From contig JAVVEE010000002.1 of NCBI GenBank assembly GCA_032251315.1, forward strand, positions 1 through 64,000: a DNA stretch of 64,000 nt, read 5' to 3'. The position numbers and the translations under genes are program-made. The notes beneath the pieces are model-generated. The model made no database searches. It was not told where the DNA came from and worked only from the letters and a program-made list of their open reading frames with translations. This document shows, piece by piece, positions 1-8,304 of the stretch (its first letter is position 1; every line of letters starts with the position of its first letter). The DNA is from LH-M37 sp032251315. GTDB lineage: Bacteria > Pseudomonadota > Gammaproteobacteria > SZUA-229.

Positions 1-200
1 GCATTTGTGAACACATTGGCACTGTAACGGTGTTGCTCAAAATTGCCGCGTGTATAAATAAAATTATCCGGCACCGTCACCCTGTTATCAGCGTCAGCGC
101 TGCTGGCCTCATCATCAGAAACCAAAGATTTATAGTGTTCAACCGCTTTTTCCAGGGATTTATTGTCTGGATAAAAAATATAATTATTTGAGAATTTCAT
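1..200 (-). CDS. Partial unknown protein (N-terminal 66 residues)
   Basis: An open frame with no stop runs from an ATG at 200 off the left edge of the window. The visible protein begins MKFSNNYIFYPDNKSLEKAV and is charged and acidic, with no signal peptide or membrane segment. The start lies 17 bases inside the 3' end of the SlyD-like gene, so translation may be coupled to it. I do not recognise the family. No strong Shine-Dalgarno is visible, so the exact start is uncertain, but the frame is open throughout and lies at the end of a minus-strand cluster. Confidence 0.55.
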   Translation of the reverse strand, partial: MKFSNNYIFYPDNKSLEKAVEHYKSLVSDDEASSADADNRVTVPDNFIYTRGNFEQHRYSANVFTN

Positions 201-684
201 TGATATCCGGTTCCGCGCCTACTGCACCGCCAAGGTCGATTTCTTCTTCAGTTGCTTCACGTATGGTCAGTACCTCCAACGTGAAAATAACGTCTCTTCC
301 ACACAACGGATTATTTCCATCGACGGTTAATGTTTTATCATCGAAGCGAGTGACGATGAAATTTTTGGGCTCGCCTTTTTCATTTTCCATGGTAATGGTC
401 ATACCGATTTCCCGATATTCCTCTGGAACATTTTCGATGTGATCGGTAAACACCAGCGACTCATCTCTCTCACCATATAATAGCTTAGTGTCAACCGGCA
501 CCTCAATGACATCACCCACCTTTTTACCATCCAGCTCTTTAGTCACCTGTTCTGACAGAACATCGTTCACACCATGAACATAACCGAGGGGATAATCGAT
601 AGTAACAAGTACGTCACCGGTTTCTTTGTCGATGACCTTATAACTTAGTTCAACAAATTTTTCATTTTGTATTATATCTGACAT
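184..684 (-). CDS. slyD: SlyD-like FKBP-type peptidyl-prolyl isomerase
   Basis: A 166-residue cytoplasmic protein that should catalyse prolyl cis-trans isomerisation and act as a folding chaperone. It has the FKBP fold order of the SlyD branch: an N-terminal strand, a YPLGYVHG segment near residue 31, an inserted IF-like region (about 65-125), and the closing motif VDGNNPLCGRDVIFTLEV, which corresponds to the usual DGNHPLAG signature. The His- and Cys-rich metal-binding tail of E. coli SlyD is absent, so a nickel role is not supported. It sits downstream of a small unknown gene and the apr operon on the same strand. The family call is firm; the exact subfamily is less so. Confidence 0.85.
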   Translation of the reverse strand: MSDIIQNEKFVELSYKVIDKETGDVLVTIDYPLGYVHGVNDVLSEQVTKELDGKKVGDVIEVPVDTKLLYGERDESLVFTDHIENVPEEYREIGMTITMENEKGEPKNFIVTRFDDKTLTVDGNNPLCGRDVIFTLEVLTIREATEEEIDLGGAVGAEPDINEILK

Positions 685-716
685 AACTAGAATAGCCTGC
701 TTTATATAAGTCTGTC

Positions 717-1067
717 TTAGAACAACGTAGCACCAAAGATTTTTATCTTGTCATTTTCATAACCCAGCACCAGTCTGCCCAGCCATTCACTACCGTCCTT
801 GCTATTTCTCTGCTTATACAGAACCGTCACATATTCACCACGACGAATAATACCAAGATATTCATAATCTTCAGACAGGTTTTTCGCCAGATCGCTTCTT
901 GCAAACTGCTTACCCATCTCTATTTCATTAGCGCCCATTTGCAGAGCAGATGAAAAATTACGGGTGAAAGCACCGTAGTTTTTTTCATTCGAGTATTTGA
1001 CAAGGTCCGCCCACATCGGGTTTGCCAGCGCTAAAATTTCTTCATCTGTTTTTTCAATAATATTCAT
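717..1067 (-). CDS. Small conserved-looking protein of unknown function
   Basis: A soluble protein of 116 residues from the ATG at 1067, which has a GGAG ribosome site about ten bases upstream. A longer reading from 1103 lacks such a site. It is alpha/beta in character: a helical N-terminus (IIEKTDEEILALANPMW), a central amphipathic region, and strands ending KIKIFGATLF. The pattern recalls small cystatin/NTF2-like proteins such as DUF3887, but that is a guess. It lies between the SlyD-like gene and the apr operon on the same strand, separated from apr by terminators, so it is probably transcribed on its own. Confidence 0.65.
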   Translation of the reverse strand: MNIIEKTDEEILALANPMWADLVKYSNEKNYGAFTRNFSSALQMGANEIEMGKQFARSDLAKNLSEDYEYLGIIRRGEYVTVLYKQRNSKDGSEWLGRLVLGYENDKIKIFGATLF

Positions 1068-1145
1068 CAAACAAGCTCCATTAAAAAACACAATGTTTTC
1101 CAATATTGTTCACAATAGTGATTATTCCACTCTTTATATAATAAT

Positions 1146-1186
1146 AAAAAAAGGACCAACACTAAACATGCCGGTCCCTTTTTTTA
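1146..1186 (-). terminator. Rho-independent terminator after aprA
   Basis: On the minus strand GGGACC pairs with GGTCC around a 15-base loop, followed by seven T. The other strand has a matching run of T, so it could work in both directions. It lies about 60 bases beyond the aprA stop. Confidence 0.7.
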
Positions 1187-1190
1187 CACA

Positions 1191-1221
1191 AACAGGTTAA
1201 CGCAAATATTGTTACCCTGTT
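1191..1221 (-). terminator. Hairpin between aprA and its terminator
   Basis: AACAGGTTAAC (1191-1201) and GTTACCCTGTT (1211-1221) form an 11-base stem with one mismatch and a 9-base loop, 27 bases after the aprA stop. It has no T tract and may stabilise the 3' end of the apr mRNA or assist termination. Confidence 0.5.
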
Positions 1222-1247
1222 TGTAGCAAAATAAAGCCTTTATTTGC

Positions 1248-3119
1248 TTATTCCTCGTTTTCACCTACCAGGTGGTAACAAGGCGCTTTTTCCATTGTGT
1301 ACTCACCTGTTTTACGATCACGCTGAGAAACTGTCAGTACATGCCAGTTTTCATCATCCAGCTTCATCGCATCACCACGGTAGTAGTAACCAGGCCAACG
1401 TGTCTCCTTACGGAACAACGTATGCTGGAAGACACTCTCGGAAGTTCGGAAACGATGCTTCAGTTCCCATGCACGCAGTAATTCATGGATATCTTGAGCA
1501 GCAACTTTTTCCAGATCTTCCTCAAAAATCTTCATTTTCTTAAGACCGATCTGGAGAAGCTTTTCGTTGGTCATGTAGTTCACACCAAAACCACCACAGT
1601 ACTCGTCCATCATCTTCTGCAGACGATCAAGCCCCTGACGTGGGTTAATGAAGTTTGGATTTACCGTACCGGCAACAACTTCGTTACTGCCTACAGTATA
1701 CGTTTCCATTGGCTTGTAGATTTCTTTTTTGCGATCTTCAATCTGCGTCTCAGAAACACGGATGCCTTCTGCTTTGCCATCATCAATATATTTACAGGCA
1801 GCTTTAGCAGCCAGACGACCTTCTGTGAAAGAACCCGATGAGAATGCGTGAGGTGTGCCACCTACGGCATCACCCGCGCCAAACAGACCTTCGACTGTGG
1901 TCATACGATTGTAGCCCCAGAAGTATTCGTCAGGAGACACATCTTCAGGACCTGAGCACCATGCACCACAACCCGTTGCGTGCGAACCCATTACGTATGG
2001 CTCAGAAGTTGTTAATTCAGGGTTTTCGTATTTAGGATCAACATCAGTTGCAGCCCAAAGTACCGCCTGACCGACAGTCATACCCAGGAAGTTGTGCCAG
2101 CCGATCTCTTCAAGATGAGGATCCTGGAAGGCTTCCATAGTGACCATGTGGATCGGACCACGACCGGCATTTACTTCTGAAATAAATGCATGGTTACGCA
2201 AACAGGTCGGTATTGGCTTGTGAGACAAGTGCTGACCTTCCGTATCCAGATATTCTTTACCTACCATTTCCGTTAGAGCCGGGAACCACTTGGATTCATA
2301 CTCTTCACCCAGACAGTTTTGTGTATAAGTCTTGAGGTGCAGGAAGTATGCGCCTACAGGACCATAACCATCTTTGAATCGGGCCAGTACGATACGGTTT
2401 TCCATTTGAGTCATCTTTGCGCCTGCATCGATCATAAGACCATACGCAGATCCAGATGACCATGGTGCGTACCAGACACGACCCGCGCCTTCACCGACTG
2501 AACGCGGCTTGAAGATATTGGATGCACCACCGGCGCCACAGATTACGGTTTTGGACTTGAATACATGGTAGTTACCAGTACGTACATTAAAGCCTACAGC
2601 ACCCGCGATACGGTTCGCTTTGGCGTCATCCATCAGCAGATGGGTTACGCAGATACGGTTGAATACCTTGTCTGCTGATTTTTTCGCTGCTTCTGCAACA
2701 ATCGGCTTGTATGATTCACCGTGAATCATGATCTGCCATCGCCCTTCACGCAGGTACTTACCTGTCTCTGGGTTTTTCATCAGGGGCAGACCCCATTCTT
2801 CAAACTGGTGTACAGCGGAGTCAACGTGACGCGCCATATCGAAGGCGAGATCTTCACGAACCATGCCCATCAAATCCATACGAGCATAACGGACGTGATC
2901 TTCCGGGTTGTTCTCACCCCAGCGTGTACCCATATAACAGTTGATAGCATAAAGGCCCTGGGCTACCGCACCTGAACGATCGATATTGGCTTTTTCTGCA
3001 ATGACAATCTTCTTGTCCTTGCCCCAATATCTTGCTTCAAATGCCGCACCAGTACCGCCTAAACCAGCACCAACGACCAGGACGTCGATATCGTCTTCAA
3101 TAATTGTCTTGTAGCCCAT
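1248..3119 (-). CDS. aprA: Adenylylsulfate (APS) reductase alpha subunit
   Basis: The FAD-containing catalytic subunit of dissimilatory APS reductase. In a sulfur oxidiser it runs in reverse, joining sulfite and AMP to form APS in the cytoplasm. At 623 residues it has the usual family length. The N-terminus holds the FAD dinucleotide fold (VDVLVV-GAGLGGTGAAFEA type, residues 10-30), and further flavin contacts appear at GAGGASNIF and FGAGDAVGGTPHAFSSGSF. The start codon shares one base with the aprB stop (TGATG), implying translational coupling and equal amounts of the two subunits. Tandem hairpins end the transcript downstream. Confidence 0.97.
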   Translation of the reverse strand: MGYKTIIEDDIDVLVVGAGLGGTGAAFEARYWGKDKKIVIAEKANIDRSGAVAQGLYAINCYMGTRWGENNPEDHVRYARMDLMGMVREDLAFDMARHVDSAVHQFEEWGLPLMKNPETGKYLREGRWQIMIHGESYKPIVAEAAKKSADKVFNRICVTHLLMDDAKANRIAGAVGFNVRTGNYHVFKSKTVICGAGGASNIFKPRSVGEGAGRVWYAPWSSGSAYGLMIDAGAKMTQMENRIVLARFKDGYGPVGAYFLHLKTYTQNCLGEEYESKWFPALTEMVGKEYLDTEGQHLSHKPIPTCLRNHAFISEVNAGRGPIHMVTMEAFQDPHLEEIGWHNFLGMTVGQAVLWAATDVDPKYENPELTTSEPYVMGSHATGCGAWCSGPEDVSPDEYFWGYNRMTTVEGLFGAGDAVGGTPHAFSSGSFTEGRLAAKAACKYIDDGKAEGIRVSETQIEDRKKEIYKPMETYTVGSNEVVAGTVNPNFINPRQGLDRLQKMMDEYCGGFGVNYMTNEKLLQIGLKKMKIFEEDLEKVAAQDIHELLRAWELKHRFRTSESVFQHTLFRKETRWPGYYYRGDAMKLDDENWHVLTVSQRDRKTGEYTMEKAPCYHLVGENEE

Positions 3120-3601
3120 CAGTAATATACTCCTGCTTTCAATGTCAAGCCATTGGACTCGAGCGTGTGGAGACCACCTTCATCGAGACGAATGTATTTA
3201 GGTTCGTTGTAGAGCAGATGACTATCGCGCATCTCTTTGCTAGGAGCGGACTCATCAGCAAGCTGGGGAATAAATTCGCCCCAGGGCTTGGTCGTGATAG
3301 GCGCCAGCAGCTCCATGTCTTTTTTACCGTTGCGGAACTTGATGCGCCAGGCAATGGTGCCTTTTTCTTCATCACGATGCACACGTACCGAGTGACCCAA
3401 TGGAGCAAAATCCGCATAACCGCGAACATCAATGGCGTGCATTGGGCAGGCCTTAACGCAGGAATAACATTCCCAGCACATGTTAGGCTCAATGTTGTAA
3501 GCACGGCGAAGCGTCTTATCAATATGCATGATGTCCGAAGGACAAATATCTACGCAGTGGCCACAGCCATCACAACGCGTCATATATACAAAAGTTGGCA
3601 T
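3119..3601 (-). CDS. aprB: APS reductase beta subunit, 2[4Fe-4S]
   Basis: The iron-sulfur electron-transfer subunit, 160 residues, which carries electrons between the AprA flavin and the membrane partner. Two ferredoxin-type clusters are visible: C10, C13, C16 and C20 in CDGCGHCVDICP, and C42, C45, C48 and C52 in CWECYSCVKACP. A long C-terminal tail after residue 60 is typical of AprB and wraps the alpha subunit. An AGGAG site stands eight bases before the ATG. The gene lies 23 bases after aprM and overlaps aprA by one base. Confidence 0.97.
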   Translation of the reverse strand: MPTFVYMTRCDGCGHCVDICPSDIMHIDKTLRRAYNIEPNMCWECYSCVKACPMHAIDVRGYADFAPLGHSVRVHRDEEKGTIAWRIKFRNGKKDMELLAPITTKPWGEFIPQLADESAPSKEMRDSHLLYNEPKYIRLDEGGLHTLESNGLTLKAGVYY

Positions 3602-3624
3602 TTTATTATTCTCCTGTTCTTAAA

Positions 3625-4476
3625 TTAGTAATGGTTAGGCGCTTCACGCTTAATACCAAGCCCCATGTTTGGAGGGTTTTTACCCATATACTGAGGGATA
3701 TCCGGAAACCTTTGCTGTACGGCAGGATCCGTCAAATCATAATCAAGAGGCAAATTCTCCCTTGAACCATCCGCTCTGGTAACTTTTTTCTGAAAAGCTG
3801 CTGCAGGCTTGAAGAACATATGTGCAAACTTGGACCATAGTACGCCGCCAAACAGTACCGTGCTTGATAAGACAAACAACGCGAAGGCAATGGTTGATGC
3901 TATCGAAACACCTTGTGACTGCAGAAAAGACCAGATCAATCCGAAAGTTGAGGTTGCGAGCAGTGAGACAATGAACAAATCTGCACGCTCCAGGCGATAC
4001 CATGGCAGGCCCTCTGCAGAGACATCAACCCGGATAAAAAACCAGAACCAGTAACCACCAATAGCCAGCATAAGCGCACCTATATGCCAGAGCAGTGGCA
4101 GGATAGTCGGCATGGATGCTTCAGGAGCTGAATAACCAAAAATAATAATGACGGTAGTAACAACAAATATAATGAAACCATACATGGTCAAAAGATGTGC
4201 AAGTCTACGCTTTGGGTTGCAGAATTCAGAAGAAGTTAATACTTCGCTTGTTACCGTTGAAATAGCGAGACCTACTTTTTCTCCAGTACCCACTGACCGT
4301 TTCGCATTCGCCTTCGCCTTTTTCGCATTTTCGAAAAAGTACCGCGCGCTTTTTTTATGAATCATGTCAAGTATTGTGCCACCTACAACCAGCAGTACCA
4401 TCAAAACGAGATAGCCCTGCATTATATTGGGTGGTATAGATGCTGAAAGCTCAGCAAAAGGATTGTTCGTGAACAT
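3625..4476 (-). CDS. aprM: AprM, membrane anchor for APS reductase
   Basis: An integral membrane protein of 283 residues with about five hydrophobic helices (near 20-40, 95-120, 124-148, 165-185 and 190-215) and a cytoplasmic C-terminal tail. It heads the aprMBA operon, the arrangement known from gammaproteobacterial sulfur oxidisers, where AprM replaces the Qmo complex as electron acceptor for AprBA. The overall look is of the cytochrome b-like/nitrate reductase gamma fold, but I cannot assign haem ligands with certainty. The ATG has an AGAGGA site eight bases upstream. A 12-base palindrome lies in the upstream region. Confidence 0.9.
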   Translation of the reverse strand: MFTNNPFAELSASIPPNIMQGYLVLMVLLVVGGTILDMIHKKSARYFFENAKKAKANAKRSVGTGEKVGLAISTVTSEVLTSSEFCNPKRRLAHLLTMYGFIIFVVTTVIIIFGYSAPEASMPTILPLLWHIGALMLAIGGYWFWFFIRVDVSAEGLPWYRLERADLFIVSLLATSTFGLIWSFLQSQGVSIASTIAFALFVLSSTVLFGGVLWSKFAHMFFKPAAAFQKKVTRADGSRENLPLDYDLTDPAVQQRFPDIPQYMGKNPPNMGLGIKREAPNHY

Positions 4477-4511
4477 TTGGATTGTCCTCTAAATTATTAT
4501 CATTGTTGAAT

Positions 4512-4523
4512 TATCGGCCGATA
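4512..4523. promoter_or_regulatory. Candidate operator upstream of aprM
   Basis: TATCGGCCGATA is a perfect 12-base palindrome centred about 40 bases before the aprM start codon. It could be a regulator site for the apr operon. No confident -35/-10 pair was seen beside it. Confidence 0.3.
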
Positions 4524-4876
4524 GGTTATCTTTAAAATGAGCAAATGTCGAGCCATAATAAAATTAAGCTCCCTATATAAAAAGTCTATGCCTCCATGTT
4601 ACATGTGTGTCTGTCGTTGCAGCATATGAGTCACCCTGCGCGACGGTGAGAGACGCCATATCCAGAGCAGCCCGGATCACCCTTTCTATAAGGGGATAAT
4701 CTACGCCAAGGCCAGTTGGGGCACCATGAAGCCGTATTCACCGGCGCGACTGACCAGGCCGCTACGATGCCGCGAGGGCGTCGACCGACCGGGGCAGCTC
4801 GGATTTAGAGGTGATCTCCCGAAAAGCGTATCCTCCCTTTTTTCCGCTGGAAACCACCCGAGCCTTGTCCGATATA

Positions 4877-4900
4877 ACATAGCCTGAACTCAGGCTATGT
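4877..4900. terminator. Strong hairpin downstream of the MFS gene
   Basis: ACATAGCCTGA and TCAGGCTATGT form a perfect 11-base stem with a two-base loop. The minus strand continues TATAT rather than a clean T run, so termination is possible but not certain. Confidence 0.4.
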
Positions 4901-5027
4901 CTTTAACATCAAATGAGTCTAAAAGCACTGAGAACGAGAACTGACTACTACTGCACAATCCGTTGCATGCCCTATATTCTATTCATGTGCCGGCATGAAA
5001 TGGAAAAGCGCTTTTAAGCCCTCTTAT

Positions 5028-5093
5028 CCACTACCCATAATGTTATGACTTATTATGAAGGTTAATAATTGCGCCAATATATCAACCATATAC
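5028..5093 (-). repeat. Dispersed 66-base repeat, copy 1
   Basis: This stretch matches 46322-46387 at about 58 of 66 positions by eye, in the same orientation. Both copies are intergenic. Read on the minus strand both give a similar peptide ending AQLLTF-ISHN-MGSG, but neither is in a convincing gene, so it is best taken as a non-coding mobile or structural repeat. Confidence 0.7.
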
Positions 5094-5185
5094 AGTCCAC
5101 GCATGAGTATACTAGTAAAATCAGTTATTGTTAGCACGACAAGGCAGCAAACAGATCAAAAAAACGCCGGCAAAGGATTGCCGAC

Positions 5186-6349
5186 CTACTTAATATCCAC
5201 TCGTATAAACTTCCAGACTATCCCCCACGCTAATAAGGCCGCCAGTGCGGCCATCGCAAACAAGCTAGAATGATCCATTCGATCCCACAACAAACCGCTG
5301 AGCAAACTGCCTGCTGCGCCGCCGACGCCAAAACTCAGGCTGGCATATAACGCCTGCCCCCTGCCCTGATGCTTGCCTTTGAAAAACTGATGCACGAGCA
5401 AAATCCCCACTGCATGAAACATTCCAAAACTAAAGGCGTGGAATAACTGCGCGATGAACAGGACGGTGCTGTTATCGGGAAAGTAGCCGATGAGCAGCCA
5501 GCGCAGGGCGGTGAGTGCAAAGGTAATGAGCAATAACAGGCGTACGCCAAGCAGCGGAATGATGCGGTGCATGAGCAGGAAGATGCCCACTTCGGCGATG
5601 ACGCCGACGGCCCAGAAGATGCCGATGAATCGGCGGCTGTAGCCGTGGTCCTCGAGGTAGATGCTGTAAAAGGTGTAATAGGGGCCGTGACTGAGCACCA
5701 TTAAAAAACATATCGCCAGAAATGCCAGCACCACCGGTTGACGTACCACGTTCATAATGTGACCCTGCTCTTCGTGCTCGACCTGCAAGCATTCGGGCAC
5801 GGCCAGGCTGACCAGGAAGATGGCGAGCAGCAAGGCCAGAATAAAAAAGGGTAAGCCGCCGATGCTCTGGCTTTGAAAAAACTCGCCGAGCCCGACCACT
5901 ATAAAAATAAAACCCAGCGAACCCCAGAGCCGGATGTTGCTGTAACGGTGTATCTCTTTATTGAGGTGATTCAGGGTGGTGGCTTCGAATTGCGGCAGTG
6001 AGGAGTTCCAGAAAAAACTGAACATGAACATGACCAGCGCCAGCCACCAGTAGCTGTTGCCGAAAAACACGCCGATAAACGCCAGTACGGCGAGCAGGTT
6101 GGCAATGCGAATGATAGTGATCGGGCGCTGGGTATGGTCAGCCACCCAACCCCAGATGTAGGGCGCGAAAATTTTCGTGGCGGGGATAAAGGCGATGAGT
6201 GTGCCGATTTCCTGGGCACCGAAACCCTGTGCTTTCAGGTACAGGCTCCAGTAGGGCACTATTGCGCCGAGCGAGGCGAAATAGAAAAAATAGAAACTGC
6301 TGAGCCGCCAATAAGGAACAAGGCTCAGGCTGGCGCGTTGGTCATTCAT
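5186..6349 (-). CDS. MFS permease (HcaT/LacY-like group)
   Basis: An inner-membrane transporter of 387 residues with about twelve hydrophobic helices in two halves. The N-terminal pattern VPYWSLYLKAQGFGAQEIG and the first loop GWVADHTQRP are characteristic of the MFS_1-like group that contains the E. coli 3-phenylpropionate carrier HcaT. The substrate cannot be read from the sequence. The gene lies about 120 bases downstream of aroC on the same strand. A hairpin 290 bases beyond its stop may end the transcript. Confidence 0.85.
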   Translation of the reverse strand: MNDQRASLSLVPYWRLSSFYFFYFASLGAIVPYWSLYLKAQGFGAQEIGTLIAFIPATKIFAPYIWGWVADHTQRPITIIRIANLLAVLAFIGVFFGNSYWWLALVMFMFSFFWNSSLPQFEATTLNHLNKEIHRYSNIRLWGSLGFIFIVVGLGEFFQSQSIGGLPFFILALLLAIFLVSLAVPECLQVEHEEQGHIMNVVRQPVVLAFLAICFLMVLSHGPYYTFYSIYLEDHGYSRRFIGIFWAVGVIAEVGIFLLMHRIIPLLGVRLLLLITFALTALRWLLIGYFPDNSTVLFIAQLFHAFSFGMFHAVGILLVHQFFKGKHQGRGQALYASLSFGVGGAAGSLLSGLLWDRMDHSSLFAMAALAALLAWGIVWKFIRVDIK

Positions 6350-6470
6350 TGCGGGTACAGCGTTTAAAAAACAGGATGCGAAAACAGTCCGGGTGAATAA
6401 AACGGATGCCGCGAAACGCAGCGACTGGCGACGCTATTTTGGCGAACCGTCGCTGCCACCGAAGCAGCCC

Positions 6471-7577
6471 TCACCCCTGTTCGGCGCTGGCGGGAATCAC
6501 CGGTGTCGGCGACCGCACATCAGCGCACTGCGCCCTGAAGCGCAGCATATGATCGAGCAGCGTGATCGCGAGCATGGCTTCACAGATGGGGGTGGCGCGG
6601 ATGCCAACGCAGGGATCGTGCCGACCCTTGGTGACCACTTCAGCAGGCTCGCCGTGGATATCCACCGAGCGCCCCGGCAGGCGCATGCTCGAAGTCGGCT
6701 TGAAGGCGGTGTGCACGACAATAGCCTGTCCCGATGAAATACCGCCCAGCACGCCGCCCATGTGATTGCTGAGAAAACCCTGGGGGGTGATCTCATCGCG
6801 GAAATCGGTGCCTTTGGCGGCAACACAGGCGAAACCGTCGCCGATTTCCACGCCTTTGGCGGCGTTGATACCCATCATCGATTGTGCGATGTCGGCGTCG
6901 AGACGATCGAACACCGGCTCACCCAGACCCGGCGGCACGCCCTCGGCCACGGTGGTAATTTTGGCACCGACCGAGTTGCCCTCCTTGCGCAGGGCATCCA
7001 TGAAGGCTTCCATGGCTTCGACCTTGCCGGCATCGGGACAGAAAAAGGGGTTGTTGCGCACTTCGGCAAGGTCAATGTGCTCGATTTCAATCGGCCCCAG
7101 CTGGGAGAGATAACCGTAAATATTGATGCCGAAGCGGTCTTTCAGGTATTTTTTGGCGATGGCACCGGCGGCAACACGCATCGCGGTTTCCCGCGCCGAG
7201 GAACGACCACCACCACGATAATCGCGGAAACCGTATTTCTGCTGATAGGTGTAATCAGCATGACCGGGGCGGAAGGTATTCATGATATTGCTGTAATCTT
7301 TGGAACGCTGGTCGACGTTTTCGATCATCAGGCCGATGCTGCAACCGGTGGTTTTGCCTTCGAACACGCCGGAGAGTATTTTCACTGCATCCGGCTCACG
7401 ACGCTGCGTGGTGTGGCGCGAGGTACCGGGTTTGCGGCGATCCAGCTCCAGCTGTAGATCGGCCTCGGAGATTTCCAGCCCTGGCGGGCAGCCGTCGACG
7501 ATACCCAGCAGGGCCGGGCCGTGAGATTCGCCACTGGTGGTGACGGTGAACAGTTTTCCGATAGTATTGCCAGACAT
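6471..7577 (-). CDS. aroC: Chorismate synthase
   Basis: Catalyses the last step of the shikimate pathway, 5-enolpyruvylshikimate-3-phosphate to chorismate, with reduced FMN. The 368-residue protein has the family signatures [18 protein letters not shown] near the N-terminus, RPGHADYTY, and [11 protein letters not shown] (about 125-135), plus the C-terminal region with [16 protein letters not shown] residues, here [14 protein letters not shown]. Length and motifs are normal. It is transcribed with, or just ahead of, the MFS gene. The short region upstream (7578-7841) separates it from the divergent copper chaperone gene. Confidence 0.97.
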   Translation of the reverse strand: MSGNTIGKLFTVTTSGESHGPALLGIVDGCPPGLEISEADLQLELDRRKPGTSRHTTQRREPDAVKILSGVFEGKTTGCSIGLMIENVDQRSKDYSNIMNTFRPGHADYTYQQKYGFRDYRGGGRSSARETAMRVAAGAIAKKYLKDRFGINIYGYLSQLGPIEIEHIDLAEVRNNPFFCPDAGKVEAMEAFMDALRKEGNSVGAKITTVAEGVPPGLGEPVFDRLDADIAQSMMGINAAKGVEIGDGFACVAAKGTDFRDEITPQGFLSNHMGGVLGGISSGQAIVVHTAFKPTSSMRLPGRSVDIHGEPAEVVTKGRHDPCVGIRATPICEAMLAITLLDHMLRFRAQCADVRSPTPVIPASAEQG

Positions 7578-7841
7578 GTTGACTAGATCTCTGCGATTAT
7601 TAATGTGAGCTGATGGTAAAGGCTTGAATGCGCTCGAGTAGCAACGGATGTTACCACTCTATGTACCTCAAAATCATCCTGATGTGCGCGGGCCATTCAG
7701 CACTGGATACAGCTTCACGACATTTTTAGCCGTTACCGATTCCGTCTGCACAAAACCCGCTGCATGGATCAGGCTGCGCAGCGCTTTCCTGTTAGCGGGT
7801 CAACGCCTATAATCTGCGGCTCCATAATGAGGGTTCGACCA

Positions 7842-8303
7842 ATGAAAACATATCCATTTTTATCGCTGCTATTTTCACTGCTCTTTTTCAGCCAGAGCGC
7901 CGGCGCTGCTTCAAACCTTGAATTTGAGGGCGCGTGGATCGCTGAAGCCCCGCCTGGAAGCAAGGTTCTAGCCGCCTACATGGAAATCAAAAACACCGGG
8001 GATGAAGCAGTAAAAATCGTCTCCGCCAGCTCCGAGAGCTTCAAGCGCATTACCTTTCACCAGACTCAACAGAAAGGCGAGATGGCGACCATGCAACACA
8101 GTGACGCATTGATCATACCGGCTAACGGCAAGCTGGTGCTGGAAGCGGGCAGCCATCACATCATGTTATTCGGCCCGGTGAAAAAATTAAAAACCGGTGA
8201 TCAGGTTGATTTTGATTTCACCCTGGAAAATGGCGAGACGATCAAACTTACCGTGCCGGTGAAAAAACAGGGCACCGATCATAACGAACACCAGCATCAT
8301 TAA
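7842..8303 (+). CDS. PCuAC-type periplasmic copper chaperone
   Basis: An exported copper(I)-binding protein, 153 residues, of the family that delivers copper to cytochrome oxidase in the periplasm. The start at 7842 gives a clean signal peptide (MKTYPFLSLL... ending SAGA) and has GAGG about nine bases upstream; an ATG 78 bases earlier would bury the signal. The copper motif is visible as a His in FHQTQ, Met residues in EMATMQH, and the HHIMLFG motif near residue 120. The C-terminus is His-rich (DHNEHQHH), an added metal-binding tail. The stop is one base from the psd start, so the two are co-transcribed. Confidence 0.85.
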   Translation: MKTYPFLSLLFSLLFFSQSAGAASNLEFEGAWIAEAPPGSKVLAAYMEIKNTGDEAVKIVSASSESFKRITFHQTQQKGEMATMQHSDALIIPANGKLVLEAGSHHIMLFGPVKKLKTGDQVDFDFTLENGETIKLTVPVKKQGTDHNEHQHH

Positions 8304-8304
8304 C

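Larger units (their letters stand above)
4477..5185. other. 709-base gap without an intact gene
   Basis: The right part (4600-4870) is GC-rich and shows coding-like stretches on the minus strand that are broken by stops and change frame, for example one reading GLVSRAGEYGFMVPQLALA and another IRAALDMASLTVAQGDSYAA. It may be a decayed repeat or gene. A strong hairpin (4877-4900) and a dispersed repeat (5028-5093) complete the gap. I cannot name the source. Confidence 0.4.

Noticed and set aside
4620..4870. A structured RNA such as 6S, tmRNA, RNase P or SRP RNA in the apr upstream gap
   Set aside because: None of the conserved signatures I know for these RNAs is present.
6762..7457. A 231-codon plus-strand frame
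   Set aside because: It is a shadow of aroC on the opposite strand.
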